Source: Anaeramoeba flamelloides (lineage: Eukaryota; Metamonada; Anaeramoebidae). Taken from it: a stretch of DNA of 64,000 nucleotides. The stretch covers positions 3,799,001 to 3,863,000 of the forward strand of contig JANTQA010000008.1 of assembly GCA_027625915.1 (NCBI GenBank), read 5' to 3'. Below the pieces are notes generated by a model. That model had not been told where the DNA came from and made no database searches. It saw only the letters and a program-made list of their open reading frames with translations. The position numbers and the translations under genes are program-made. Shown here in pieces: positions 23,570-35,133 of this stretch (position 1 is its first letter; each line of letters opens with the position of its first letter).

Positions 23570-24119
23570 TTTACTATCCCTGAAATTTGAAAGAAGATTA
23601 TCTTATGTAGGGTGTAATTACTTGTTAATATGGTTCTTAGCTGATTGATCTTGTATTTGGTATGAGTTTTTAAAGTGGTTCAAAATAACAATTTTGGATA
23701 ATTTATTTTTTTTTTTCCGAAATCGGAATTAAAGAATGTAAGATTAATAGATTGGTAGACGTTTTAGAATAAATTTAAATTTTTGGATTGTAGAAAAAAA
23801 TTTTTATATACTTTTTTGTCAATTAACTTAAAAAAAAAAAAATTGTTTTTTAAATGCACCAAATAAAACCAAACCTAATTAAAATTTCAATCCACAGCCC
23901 AAAAACCAGATTTTATTATAACTTAAGTTCCAGTCAATTAATCTCACACTCTTGAATTCCGATTTCGGAAAAAAAAAAAAAATAAATTGTCCAAAATTGT
24001 TATTTTGAACCACTTTAAAAACTCATACCAAATACAAGATCAATCAGCTAAGAACCAAATTAACAATTCACTACCCCCAACACAAGATAAACTTTTTTTC
24101 AAATTTCAGGGATTGTAAA
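23570..24119. repeat. Large interrupted palindrome
   Basis: Two arms of about 165 bp in inverted orientation around a ~210 bp centre. The outer arm pairs CCCTGAAATTTGAAAGAAG with its inverse. The inner ~100 bp is nearly identical (GGTTCTTAGCTGATTGATC, GGTATGAGTTTTTAAAGTGG, CCGAAATCGGAATT). No clear target-site duplication and no ORF. Most likely a fold-back element or MITE. Confidence 0.7.
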
Positions 24120-24571
24120 CCTTAAAAGATAATACACGAATAATGAAAAAGAAAAAGAATAAGAAAAGGATGAGACGAAAAGCTTTTCATATTTAATACA
24201 AATCCGAGAAATGAAAACCCCACAAAAACTTGAAAGAATACCAACCAAATTTAATCGGAGATAGTTTTTATCTCTAAATTATCTAATACAAAATTTTTTT
24301 GTTTTTCATAAAAAACAACAATACAAGGAAAATTTAAACACCAAAAATTAAAGTTAGCCACAAGTATACATTGGATTTCAATTATACTTCTTTTTATAAA
24401 TTATTTTTTTAAATTTATGATGATTTTATCTAATAAAAAAAAGATAGCTATTAAACTCATGAAAATCTGAATACCCCCCTTTTCAAAAATACCGACTTTT
24501 GAAAAACAAATCTATTTTTTGGGTATTTTTTTAATGAAAAAAGTTGAAATGAATTAATTTTTGATTGAACA

Positions 24572-24750
24572 TTAAGGACTATTCAAATTTTATGTTCTGT
24601 GAGGGTTGGAATACCATACAGTAGATGACAAAATTGGTTAAAAGATGATAGGTTTTGCTGAAAGTAAAAATATTGCAATTTTAACCAATTTTGTCATCTA
24701 CTGTATGGTATTCCAACCCTCACAGAACATAAAATTTGAATAGTCCTTAA
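24572..24750. mobile_element. Perfect hairpin element, 72 bp arms
   Basis: Left arm 24572-24643 and right arm 24679-24750 are exact inverted repeats (start TTAAGGACTATTCAAATTTT) around a 35 nt loop. The flanks GATTGAACA and GATTGAAAA look like a 9 bp target-site duplication with one change; that length fits Mutator-type elements (inference). Perfect arms in otherwise decayed DNA mean either recent arrival or active arm homogenisation. Confidence 0.75.
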
Positions 24751-25250
24751 GATTGAAAAAAGAATAAATGTTAAAACAATTTGCAGAAAACAATCGGGAA
24801 TGTATATAAAAACTCAAACCTGGAAAAAAATTAAATGATAAAAAATATCCCAAAAACAGATAAAAAATCAGATTTTCAATTTAATTTAATGATATCTTTT
24901 AATTGAAATATTTTGTACTATTTTAAAATTGAAAAATATGTTTCTTTTTAGACTATTAAAAAAATACTTGAAAATTATCTCTCTACTAAGTCAATTAAAA
25001 AATTCAAAAATTTTACAATTAAAAATGAAAAAAATATTACTGAAAAATTTCATTTTTTTTTCAATTCCTATTAATACCTATTAAAGTTGTAAACCTTTTT
25101 GAAAATTGTTATGTATAATAATGTTTATTATATGAGTGTATTTCAAAAATACAAAATTTAGAGATTTTTTTTATGAAAAAATTTTCCTTGTCTTGAATTG
25201 AAGGTTTTTTCACACACTTGTTACAAAAAAAGCAGAAACCAAATTACAAC
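24751..25250. other. AT-rich intergenic DNA 3' of SR beta
   Basis: Nothing recognised apart from A/T runs. It holds the 3' end of the SR beta transcript. Confidence 0.45.
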
Positions 25251-26024
25251 CTAATTCAAAATGAAATCAATGATCCCATCTATTTGACCATTTTTTGTTG
25301 AAGACTTTACAAATTTAATTGGGTTTTGTAGTTTTTCAAGCAAAAACTCTTCTGACTCATCGAGCAATTGTGTGATTGCATTTTCTGTTTCATCTTCTTG
25401 TTCTTTTGTAAAGCTTGTTGAAGCATATGTTTTATTTAATTGTGCAAGTTCTCTGTTAAACAGCTTTTCCATTGGTTTGACATCTGGTGAGTCAATAAGA
25501 TCTGATTTGTTGAGAGCAACTAAAAATGGGATTTTTTTTTCTTTTAATTTTTGAGCTGAAAGTAATTTATAAAATAATTCAAAAGTGTCGTCGTCCAATT
25601 CTGTTCCATCAACAACCAACACTATCTTTTCGGTAACTGGATAAAAATCAGACAGCCTTAATCGAAGTGATGGTGAGCCGGGCCAGTCAATGAAATGGTA
25701 TTTTTTTGTTTGTGCTTTGGTGTCTTTGCCTTTGACGAATTTCTCGTGGATAGCAAATGTTGCTTCTTGTTCCTTCATAGAGCGTTGTGTTTCAACAAAT
25801 TCCCCTTCATTCAGCTGATAAAACAAACACGACTTGCCTGTGTTCATAGAGCCAACAATTAGAATGGAAGGTTCGCCTGACTTCTTCATGCGCCCAAAAA
25901 GCTTGATGATTAAATAAATTAGAAGACAAACAACTAATAGACCAGCAAATAAAATTGAGACATTAGCCCAGAGTGGGAATGGCAGAAACGAAAGAATTGA
26001 CTCAAGAGTTTCTTTAGTACTCAT
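25251..26024 (-). CDS. SRPRB: Signal recognition particle receptor subunit beta
   Basis: 257 residues, one exon. An N-terminal transmembrane helix (about 18-42) is followed by a GTPase fold of the Arf/SR-beta type: P-loop GSMNTGKS (58-65), switch II DWPG (113-116; most family members have D-x-P-G-H), guanine-specificity NKSD (172-175), and a late S-T-K segment (~242-244) in the G5 position. SR beta anchors SR alpha in the ER membrane and links GTP state to delivery of ribosome-nascent chains to the translocon. Length and single N-terminal anchor match the family. The start is the only Met upstream of the membrane segment. Another translocation gene, TRAP gamma, lies 2.4 kb upstream on the same strand. 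GC is higher than in intergenic DNA. Confidence 0.95.
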   Translation of the reverse strand: MSTKETLESILSFLPFPLWANVSILFAGLLVVCLLIYLIIKLFGRMKKSGEPSILIVGSMNTGKSCLFYQLNEGEFVETQRSMKEQEATFAIHEKFVKGKDTKAQTKKYHFIDWPGSPSLRLRLSDFYPVTEKIVLVVDGTELDDDTFELFYKLLSAQKLKEKKIPFLVALNKSDLIDSPDVKPMEKLFNRELAQLNKTYASTSFTKEQEDETENAITQLLDESEEFLLEKLQNPIKFVKSSTKNGQIDGIIDFILN

Positions 26025-26224
26025 CTTGTTTGAGAGTTGTGAAAAAAGTAAAAAAATGAAAAAGTTATAATTTTAACACGGCAAAAAGAGTACAAAAATT
26101 GTAGTCACTTTTTTTACTTTACAACACTTTTGATTTTTTAAAAATTGTCCCATATTTTGAAATGAATTATAAAAGATCAAAATTCAATAACTTTCAAAAT
26201 AAAAGTTTTTTCAATTGACAACAT

Positions 26225-26482
26225 TTAAAAACAAGTAATTGAAACAACTCTCCACTTTTTGGTTTTCATAAAAAGAGTTTCAGGTTCTTGAAAGTCTATC
26301 AAATATTTTTCTTTACTGTAGTCAAAATAAAGTGTGCTGAAAAATTTAATGCGTGTTTCATAAGAAAAAGCGTGTTTTTTTGTTATAGAAGACCTGTACA
26401 TTAACCAATCAAAGAAATCAATAATAAACCCTAAAAAAATATGGTATTGGTTTCTTAAAGTTCTATTATTTAAAAAGAAATT
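26225..26482 (-). CDS. Putative terminal exon of an unidentified gene
   Basis: After a minus-strand acceptor (ATTTTTAG at about 26490-26483) there are 85 sense codons and a TAA. The peptide includes NRTLRNQYHIFLGFIIDFFD, then a charged stretch with KEKYLIDFQEPETLF, and ends MKTKKWRVVSITCF. The first third is clearly related to 34165-34470 (CRTLRDQPTIYLLFIIGFFD). A further related fragment may be at about 26650-26710 (peptide IYYPIVYLSS, echoed by YYPIVY near 41350). No start exon or known family was recognised. It may be a gene, or one copy of a duplicated or transposed coding fragment. Confidence 0.35.
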   Translation of the reverse strand, partial: NFFLNNRTLRNQYHIFLGFIIDFFDWLMYRSSITKKHAFSYETRIKFFSTLYFDYSKEKYLIDFQEPETLFMKTKKWRVVSITCF

Positions 26483-26874
26483 CTAAAAATGAAGTATCAA
26501 ATTGCAAAATTTATCTTAAAAAATAGAGTATATTTTTTTGAAAATTTTAATCATCAAAAAAACAAAAAAATTCCAAAAAATTGAGAATATTATTGAAAAA
26601 TTTTCAACTATTTGCATGAATAATTTAAATTTTACTGAAAATAACCTGACCTTTACTTTCAAAATTGATTTGAACTTAAGTATACTATTGGGTAGTAGAT
26701 TGGATGTTGCCTTGGTACAAGAATAAAAAAAAGCACGGATAATATTTGAAACACGGATTATAGTTGTTGTGCACGCTTTATTTTGATGACTGTAGATAGT
26801 TTACAAAAATTTCAATTAAATTTCAAAATGTTATCTTTTGTTAATTATTATTTTTTACCCTTTTTTTTGACTTG
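26483..26874. other. Intergenic, part of a duplicated block
   Basis: Diverged matches to 34500-34640 and 35160-35270, and around 26690 to 41360-41420 (ATACTATTGGGTAGTA versus ATACTATTGGATAGTA). In the 34-35 kb copy the block is interrupted by a MITE. Confidence 0.4.
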
Positions 26875-27334
26875 CTGTTGAGAGAAAGATGTTTGACCGA
26901 GAAAAATCGTTGGACAGCAGTTTTAATTTTGAACCAATTACTGAAAATGATTTTTATTTTCTTTCATTTGTGAAATAACTAAAGAAAATAACAATAATCT
27001 ACTTAGTAGAATAACAATTAATGTAATTCTACTTTTTCAAAACCTTATCTATTATAATCTAAAGCAAGTTTAAAAATGACCATTTTCAGAATTAATAGTA
27101 AACTTTACCAAAACTTGGATTTTTGTTAAAATAGCATGATCTACTTTAGTTATCAACCATTCAAACGAGAATTCTACACACACCACAGATTAATGAACTC
27201 ATAACACATTTAAACCTAGATTTATATAAAATTCACCTTGTTATCAATAGGATTTGATTTTCAATTTTACTAATGTTCCCAATTGAAAATGGTTTCCAAC
27301 CATTTTTCTGTGTCCAACATTTTTCTCTCAACAG
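26875..27334 (-). mobile_element. Non-autonomous TIR element H, copy 1
   Basis: 460 bp. Ends CTGTTGAGAGAAAGATGTTTG and inverted CAACATTTTTCTCTCAACAG, flanked by TTG and TTA. It is the reverse orientation of 34677-35133, which is flanked by TAA on both sides. TIRs extend ~60 bp. A 3 bp TTA/TAA duplication suggests the PIF/Harbinger superfamily, but the TIR start is not the usual one, so the class is inferred. Confidence 0.75.
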
Positions 27335-28448
27335 TTACAACAAAATCACCCTTTTTTTCATGACGAGTGAGTTTTGAAAAATGTATTACTATAAACCATA
27401 ATGAACAGGTGAGCCTCAAGAATTTGAAGTTCGGTAATGTTGATTATATTCTCAATCAACTTTATTACTCAGGTGGTTGCGAAACCGATTAATAATTTGT
27501 CTAACTTAAAATTTTCAACTTTTTTGTTTCATAAACTATTTTCCAACCATAAGAACCCAGTACAAGTCATATGTGAATTATATATATTTAGGTACTTTTG
27601 ATGGGTATTAGAAGAAAAAAAATAATTTTAGAAAATTATAAAATTTATTTCATTTTTTCACCTTACTTTTTTTTCCTATTTTTTTTTTTACTACTAATTC
27701 ATTTGCAAATTTTTTTTTTATTGCAAGATCGATAGTCACAAACTAAAAATGTGTTATTCTAATGTTATTGAAACAGTGAGAATGGTTATAGAGAAATCAT
27801 ATTTCTATTAATTGTAATTTTTTTTGATCTTCAATTAAGAATCAAAATGAATCTTTTTGTTTTTTTTTTCAATAGGAACCCTAAGAATTTTTGTTTTTCT
27901 ATTTTTAAATAAAATTTATTGATTTATAAGTTTTTCTCCAGGCGGATATCAACTCTTCTTAAATCTTTATTATTCAACTTATTTCTTCTTTATTATTTAA
28001 AGTTCGATTATATAAAAATAATTGATCTTTCGAAATTATTTTGGGAAATTTGAAAGAAAGAAAGTTTATTTGTGGGACGGGATCCACAATTGAAAAGGTA
28101 TTTAATTATTTGAAAAAAACAAACGAAACGAAAAAGCCATACCACAGAGCGAAATAGCATTCTAAGCCGAAAGAAAATAAATTTGGCTTGAATAATGATT
28201 TAAAAAGAAAGTTTACTATTTTTTTTTTATTTATTTATTTTATCAAAATTCAAGAAAGACTGATAAAAAAAAAAGAATTCGAAAAGAAACCGGTACTAAA
28301 AGAGAAGTCAAAATTTGTTTGGTTTTAAGTTTTACAATGCAAATTGTAAGATAACTTGTCAATTTTTGTTCAAAAAACGAGAAAATCAAACAAAATTGAA
28401 CAAAAAAAATTCATAAAGTATGTGATTCAAGATTTGACTCATGTTCAA
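27335..28448. other. Intergenic with an R1 fragment
   Basis: About 27710-27815, read in reverse, matches 1605-1705 of element R1 (TTGCAAGATC, AAAAATGTGTTATTCTAA, GAGAAATCATAT). The rest shows nothing recognisable. Confidence 0.45.
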
Positions 28449-29326
28449 TTATTGGATTTTGGTTGACGAAATATAGGTAACAATTGATGATGCAACTGCT
28501 AATGAAAGGATATAGTTTGCAGTAGCTTGAAAGATCCAAGTGGTGTAAAAGGCAAAAATTAATACAATAACCAAAAAGAATAAAGAATTGTAAAGAAGCG
28601 AGAGTGAAACAGCCTGAGTAGTAATGGTAGACTCAAGTTGTTTTTTTTGTCTTTCCTCTCTTCCCCCACCAGCAACTTTTTTTTTTGTTTGTTTTTTTTG
28701 GAAATTTACTCCTGTCTTTTTAAGAAGTCTAAAGATTGATATTTTAATTATTTATTTAGTTTTTTCGATTTTAGTTGGTTTTCGAGGATATAAAAAAAGA
28801 AAAAGAAATAAAAGGTTAATTTGAAATTAAAAAGAAAAAAAAAGTAAAACATCCCAAGGAAATAAACAAAAAAAAAATAGGGTCAATCTCAAAGGGATCT
28901 GGAATATTTACCGATGTTTAAGGAAGAAAGACACATTATGGTATCCCATCGAAAGGATAATCGAGCAAATTATTGAAACAAACCCAAATAATGGTAAGGA
29001 TTTGAGGAGATCCATTTCATAGATTGAATAAAAAAGATCTTTTTGTAACGAATATGAGAGTAAAAATGTTAATTAAGGGAAAGGTAAAAGAAAATCAATT
29101 GTCAAAAGTAAGTTGAAGTAGTTCTCAAAATAAAAGAAAAACAAAAGTAATTAAGCAAGATGTTACATGTCGGTAGGGATGTCATTATAAAGCCAATAAA
29201 AAAATATAGCATTCTTTGTTTTGTTGTTGGCTTTCTTAAACGTAAGGTTTGTTCACGTTCTCTTTCAACTTCAAGAAATGCTCGTTCTTCTCGTTGTTTC
29301 TTCTTTCTTTTGTTTCTGTTACTCAT
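28449..29326 (-). CDS. SSR3: Translocon-associated protein gamma (three exons)
   Basis: Three exons: 29326-29167, 29038-28912 and 28728-28449. Introns are 29166-29039 and 28911-28729. All four splice sites are GT/AG and the phases join to one 188-residue protein (animal TRAP gamma is ~185). Exon 1 gives a basic/acidic cytosolic start and the first membrane segment. Across junction 1 the protein reads TSLPTYLFYSIYEMDLL, matching the family's membrane turn before MDL. Exon 2 has the second membrane segment and NVSFFLKHR (family: NVKFVLKHK). Exon 3 has a Lys/Arg/Glu linker (GGGREERQKKQLESTITTQ) and two more membrane segments with LLYNSLFFLV and ANYILSLAVASS, as in animal SSR3. TRAP gamma is the four-span subunit of the TRAP complex beside Sec61. 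The best continuous frame alone would miss two thirds of it. Confidence 0.92.
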
Positions 29327-32300
29327 TAAAATCTAAGAAATTGAGAGTTTAAAATTTGAGGAATTTAGAAGAAAATAATTTAAAAAAATGTTTTTTATCG
29401 TTCTTTGAAGAAAAATTCTAATTACAGTTTGGGAAGTAAATATAGATAATAATTTTGTTTTATTTGAAGAGACTGGTTCTTGTTTTTGAAAGTTATGAAA
29501 GAAGATCTTTTTTTCTGATTGTCAAGTAATAAATTTTAATGAATCCCACGAAAATTTCAAAAAATTTATTTTTGTTTTAGAGTTTGTTAAGGCAGAGAAC
29601 CTAAAGGAAAAAATTTACAAGAAAAACTTGGTTTTAGTGTCTGGTTTTTTTAAGTAGTCTCATTTTGAGATGAAACATTTTTTTTTGTCCGAGAAATTTA
29701 AATAGTCTACTATATATTAAACCTGAAGAATATTTAAAAATATCAATGAAAAATAAGGGTATTGACTCACAATTTAATTTTAAAATAGTTATTATATATG
29801 TCTTACGCTACAATTTCGGTATTTTTTATTTTTTCTAATTTTCTGTAATTGACACCAAAAATAATATTGACTCATATGTTATTATTAAAAATTGAATGGG
29901 AATTGTTGATCAATAAACTAATAAAGAAAAAAATTCACAAAGAGAAAAAACTGAAACATTTTTTGCTTATTTTGAAAACATTATTAAAAATCTATTAATT
30001 TGGGATTGAATGAAGAGATACTTATTAAAATTTGAATTTAAAATGGTTAAAAAAGTTTAGATCTCAGTTTTTTGATCATAAGAGATTGATTCAAAATAGA
30101 TTTATAAAGAAAACTAAATGTCTTGAAATACTACTATTGTTCGAAAAATAAGAAGGTATTTTATTTTTTTGGAATAATTTTGGTGAAAAAAAACCATTTC
30201 AATTTCGAATTCTAATGGAAAAAACGGAATTCGGTATAGAGTAAGACTGGAGAATCGTGTTGAATTGCTTTTTTGAAGTGAAATTTTTCATCCAAAAATT
30301 AAATCCATAATAGACATCGGGGATTTGGTACTCATTTTCATTCATGAGATTTACTTTTTGAGATTATTTATTACAAAATGGATTTCAAAAATTACAAATA
30401 CACATCAGGAATAAAACTGTTTGAGGCTTGAATGTTTGGTAGTAATTATATTTTATCTTTTTTTAGTTGAAGAAAAGAACAAAAAAGAGCAATTTTTTTT
30501 CTCAACACATAGAAAGAATAGTTTAATTTCAATTTTTGTTTTAATATTGTTTTGTTTTGGTGGAGTGTTTTCCACTCGGTACAAAAAAACAGGAGTTGTA
30601 TTTTTTCAAGAAAAAAATTTTAAATGAAATTTCCATTTTTACAAAGAAATAAAATGGTTTTCGTTATTTATTCGAATTTTGGAAGAAAAACCAGCAAACT
30701 CAAACCCTTATTGACTGGTCTTGAAATGATTTTGATTTTAGTAACTACAAAATAAGAAAACATTGAAAATATTTTTATTTTTTTTCGATTTTAAGTAAAA
30801 GATTATGGGGGTTTGTAGAACTCAAATAGTGAATTGGGGGCTGGTTTTAACAATATTCTAATCAAATTTAGCTGTCTATATTCATTAAAACAAATTCTTT
30901 AAATAAAACATTGTCCCCGTATATTAAGACATATTCATTATAAAATAAAAAATTGATATTAAAATAATAGTGCCAATAAGTGTCTAGAGTGTTTTAAAAA
31001 ACTAGTAGGGGTGAATAAACTGACAGGAATTCTTTTATGTTTGTATATCCTGAAACTGGAAAAAAGATTTTTAACATTTATTTTATTTTTTTGATAGAAT
31101 AATATGATAAACTGAATAATTTGAATAATTATTATGGATTATTTTTTCTTTTTTTCTTCTAATTCATTTATTTTAGAAACTTTGATTATTTGAAAGTTTT
31201 AATTGAATTCTTTTGATTTTTTATTTTTTTTTTGAATAGAAAACTACTATTAATTATAAAAAAATATTCTCTTTATTCTTCTTTCGAAGGAAAGGAAGGT
31301 ATCATAAATTTCACAAAAAAAAATGGGGGGGTATAGAAAAGAAGTAAAAAAATTGTTTCTACTTTTTAAATTTTGGATAAATTCGAGAAATGTAAATAAT
31401 AAATTACTGTTAAAAATACTTTGGACATGTAGAGTTATGATGATTTTATCAGTTATTTTGGGTTTATTATGAACTATGGAATAATATGAGAAATGGAGAC
31501 TATCAAAAAGTTCATTCATGTGGTTTTTATTGGTGGAATATAAGCCAATTAGTTACTTCAATGATGGAATAATTGAACATTTTAATTCTTTGTTTTTTTT
31601 TTTTTCAATTTTCCAGTTGTCGAGAAAAGGCTATTCCTATAGCCAGTTACTCAAAGTATTTTTTTTTTAAACTAACAAATTGAGCCTCCTTTTGGTATTA
31701 ATGATTCATTTTTAAATTGTATAAATTCAGGAGATGAATTCCTAAAATATGTAGGAATTCAGTTATTACATTTGTTGAAAAATCACTTTTTTGTTATTAT
31801 TAATTTTGATTCCTCTTCTAGAATCACCATAATAAAAGTTTCTACTACTAAGAGGGTATTAATCGTTGTTCTTCAAAATCCCCAATATCCTTATATATCA
31901 AATTGAACAATCCCATTTTTTTTTATCTCTTCAGATGAAACTTAAATTATAACAATGTGACCGTTTTCAATTCAAAAAAAAAATATAGATAGAACCTAAT
32001 CTTTCCATTTTTTTTTCATGAATTATCAAATAACTCAAATAGATTTCAAAAAATGTAACTTATCTAAAATAATAAATTGGAAAGGGTGTATTTTTTTAGT
32101 ATTCCGGGAAAAATTGACAATTATATCTAATTAATAATTCACTTTGTTATTATTATAAAAATTGAAAAGTATGATATTTTACAAATTATAAAAAAAAATA
32201 AAAATGAAAACTGAAATAATACAAATTCAAAATTTTTGAAAAGTGAAATATAATTTTTTAGTAATTATAATTCAATGAAAAAGAGACAAAAAGACGATTA

Positions 32301-33613
32301 TTTTTTGGTAAATTTGCCTACTTTAAATTACATTATTCGGCTAAATTTTCATAATTTTATAATTGTTGTTTTCCAGGATCTAATTTTTCCAAATGATCTG
32401 CAAAAAAAAAAAAAAAAAAAAAAATTGTGAAATTAGAAAAATGATTCTTATCTAAAAAATAAACATCATTTTTAGAATAATTTTCGGATAAAACTGTAGA
32501 AAATGTTCCAATAACAATTTAAGTCGATCAAAATAACTGAAAAATAGTAAAATTCCTGGTATTTATTTTGAATTATAAAAGTTTTTTGATCAGTTGATAT
32601 AACTTTTATGATTAAAAAGATATGTGATCTCTCAAGAGAATATTTATTCGTGAATTTGTTTAAATTTTGAATTGTTAGTGTTTATCTTAAACACGGTGCA
32701 AAAAAGATGACTTGACTGAAATGATTAATTGAAAAAAATGGATCTCCTAGTATTCAAGAACTACGAAAAATTAAATCTCAATTATAATTTACTTTCAAGT
32801 CATTATAAATAGATAAAACCATGATATTTAAAGAATTAAATTAAAATAAATCTAAAAAACTAAAAAAAAGTGAATCAAATTTTCTCAATAGAGTGTTACA
32901 TCTTTTTTATTACTGAATTTTCAGTGAAAAAAAGTTTAACAAGAAAATTTTATACCTACTAATTTAATTCATTTTAAAATGCATTAGATAATATCAATTT
33001 TCTAAGTATTTATTTGTCTTTTCTGAGACCTTTTTTCATGTAATATTCCTTAAAACAAAAAAAATTGAAAGGTAAGAAGAAGAAAAAAAGAAAAAGGATT
33101 AAAAAAGAAAAATGATCAAAAAAGATAAGCATCAAAAAAAAAGTATCAAAAAAAAAAAAAAAATTGTAAAATGATTTTGAGCTAAAAATTAAAAATTTAT
33201 TATTATTAAAAAGACGGGACGATATCATAAAAATACTTCTAATGGTGTTTTAAAGTGTATTAGAATGTTTGAAAGGGGGCTTTGAACTTTGTTAATACTG
33301 AAAACATTAATTTGAGTATACCCAAGTTGGAAGTTCCCTTGAAAAAAGGTCAAAAAACAAAATTCCATTATAAAAATGTTATTTATGTTTATGTTAAAAT
33401 TTTATAGAGTTGGTGTGAGGGGTATTTTAAATCTCTATGACAAGGAATTTAAATTCAATTCGACTCTAGGATTTTTGCTTGAATAGATAATAAAGAATAG
33501 TTGTGGAAACATTATAATCATTGAAAAATAACTCAAATACCGAAAAAAAAACATACTGATGATAAATATTGTTTGTATGAGTGTTCAGGAATCAAAGTAT
33601 TCAAGTAAAATCC

Positions 33614-33654
<41 letters not shown>

Positions 33655-34164
33655 ATTATATATATTATTATTATAATTATTACTCTTTTCCATAAAATTC
33701 TGGAAAAATTAACGAAAATGTAGGTTAAGTGCTTTAAAGTGGCGAAAAATGATGTAGTGTGCCGTCAAGTACTTAAGTAATTTAATTTAAGGAAAAAAAA
33801 CCAAATTTAAGAAATTTTATATCAATTTCATAAATTAAAAAAAAATAACAAAAAAATCAAAAAAAAAAATATTTTTTTCAATTAAAAAGAACAAATAATT
33901 CTTTCATAATCAAAATAATTGATACACTATTTGAAAGACACTAATTAAATTTAAAATACTATTAAAATATTATTATAACCCCCTTAATTGTAAAGAAAAA
34001 TTTTTTCTTTTATTTACTCTTAAATTTGAAAAAAATCATAATAGAACCTATATATTTAGAGTTTTCAACTTAAATTGGAAAATATCTTGAAAAATAATTT
34101 TGATCCAAGATCTCTTATTAACCAAGGTTATTTATTTTAAGTGGAGTTATTAAAATATGAAAAA
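29327..34164. other. Long intergenic stretch
   Basis: No convincing gene in 4.8 kb. A 40-codon frame after an acceptor-like site at 30461-30625 (EEKNKKEQFFFSTHRKNS, then a hydrophobic stretch) could be an exon of a small membrane protein but has no partner exon. A (TA)n microsatellite at about 33617-33680 is followed at 33683-33780 by LINE-tail-like sequence (TTCTGGAAAAATTAACG). A run of about 24 A lies at 32401-32424. The 89-codon minus frame at 31250-31519 has no recognised feature. Confidence 0.4.
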
Positions 34165-34470
34165 TTAACAAATGTATAATATATTTTTGAAAAAATTTTT
34201 TCTAGATCGTGAAGTGTATTTTGAAGAAATTGGTATGTGAATTTTTAAAAGAGAACAAACAATTAAAACAAAAATACCAGAAAAAAATTCTTTTTTGTCA
34301 TACAGTGGGTAAAATATTCCATTCATATTATTTAAAACAAGAGTTGAACATAATAAGCCATGTCTGTTTTTTCTCAAAAGCTTGCGAATTATAGGATCAA
34401 AGAAACCGATAATAAACAATAAGTAAATAGTAGGTTGGTCTCTTAAAGTTCGACAATGAAAAAGTAAATC
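34165..34470 (-). pseudogene. Decayed relative of the 26.2 kb exon
   Basis: A minus-strand acceptor (CCTTTTCAG, ending at 34471) precedes a frame that begins DLLFHCRTLRDQPTIYLLF and continues to a stop at 34165. The first ~35 residues match the 26.2 kb exon; after that the two diverge, as if by a frame change in this copy. The flanking DNA is also shared, so the duplication is larger than the exon. Confidence 0.35.
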
Positions 34471-34676
34471 CTGAAAAGGAAAAATCAAAAATAAATTTTT
34501 TCCTCCAAAAAATAGAGTAAATTTTAAGAATTTTTATATATCAAAAAATAACAAAAAATTTCAAAAAATCTTAAAAAAATTACGAAAAAATTACAAAAAA
34601 ATTTTAACAATTTTACATAATTGTTTTGAATATAAAAAATAATAAAAAAAGATCAAATGTGAAAAATTTAAAATAA

Positions 34677-35133
34677 CTGTTGAGAGAAAAATATTGGACA
34701 CAGAAAAATGGTTGCAAACCATTTTTAATTGGGAACGTTAGTAAAATTGAAAATCAAATTCTATTGATAACAAGGTGAATTTTATATAAATCCAGGTTTA
34801 AAGGTGTTACAAGTTCATTAATATGTGGTTTGTGTAGAATACTCATTTGAATGGTTGATAACTAAAGTAGATCATGCTATTTTAACAAAAATCCAAGTTT
34901 TAGTAAAGTTTACTATTAATTCTGAAAATGGTTATTTTTAAACTTGCTTTAGATTATAAGAGATAAGGTTTTGAAAAAGTAGAATTACATTAATTATTAT
35001 TCTAATAAGTATATTATTGTTATTTTCTTTCCTTATTTCACAAATGAAAGAAATAAAAATGATTTTCAGTAATGTTCCCAATTAAAAATGGTGTCCAACC
35101 ATTTTTCTGTTTCCAACATTTTTCTCTCAACAG
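34677..35133 (+). mobile_element. Non-autonomous TIR element H, copy 2
   Basis: 457 bp. CTGTTGAGAGAAAAATATTG at the left and the inverted CTCTCAACAG at the right, flanked by TAA on both sides. It aligns throughout with the reverse of 26875-27334. Inside the TIRs, AAAATGGTTG and its inverse recur. It splits the duplicated block described at 26483-26874. Confidence 0.75.

Noticed and set aside
28624-28824. 66-codon plus-strand frame
   Set aside because: Antisense to exon 3 and intron 2 of the TRAP gamma gene.
29102-29166. TRAP gamma exon 1 read straight through as a 74-residue protein
   Set aside because: After residue 53 the straight reading loses similarity, whereas splicing at 29167/29038 restores the family sequence.
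33010-33228. 72-codon Phe-rich minus frame
   Set aside because: Composition is simply the translation of A-rich runs; no acceptor, homology or conserved copy.
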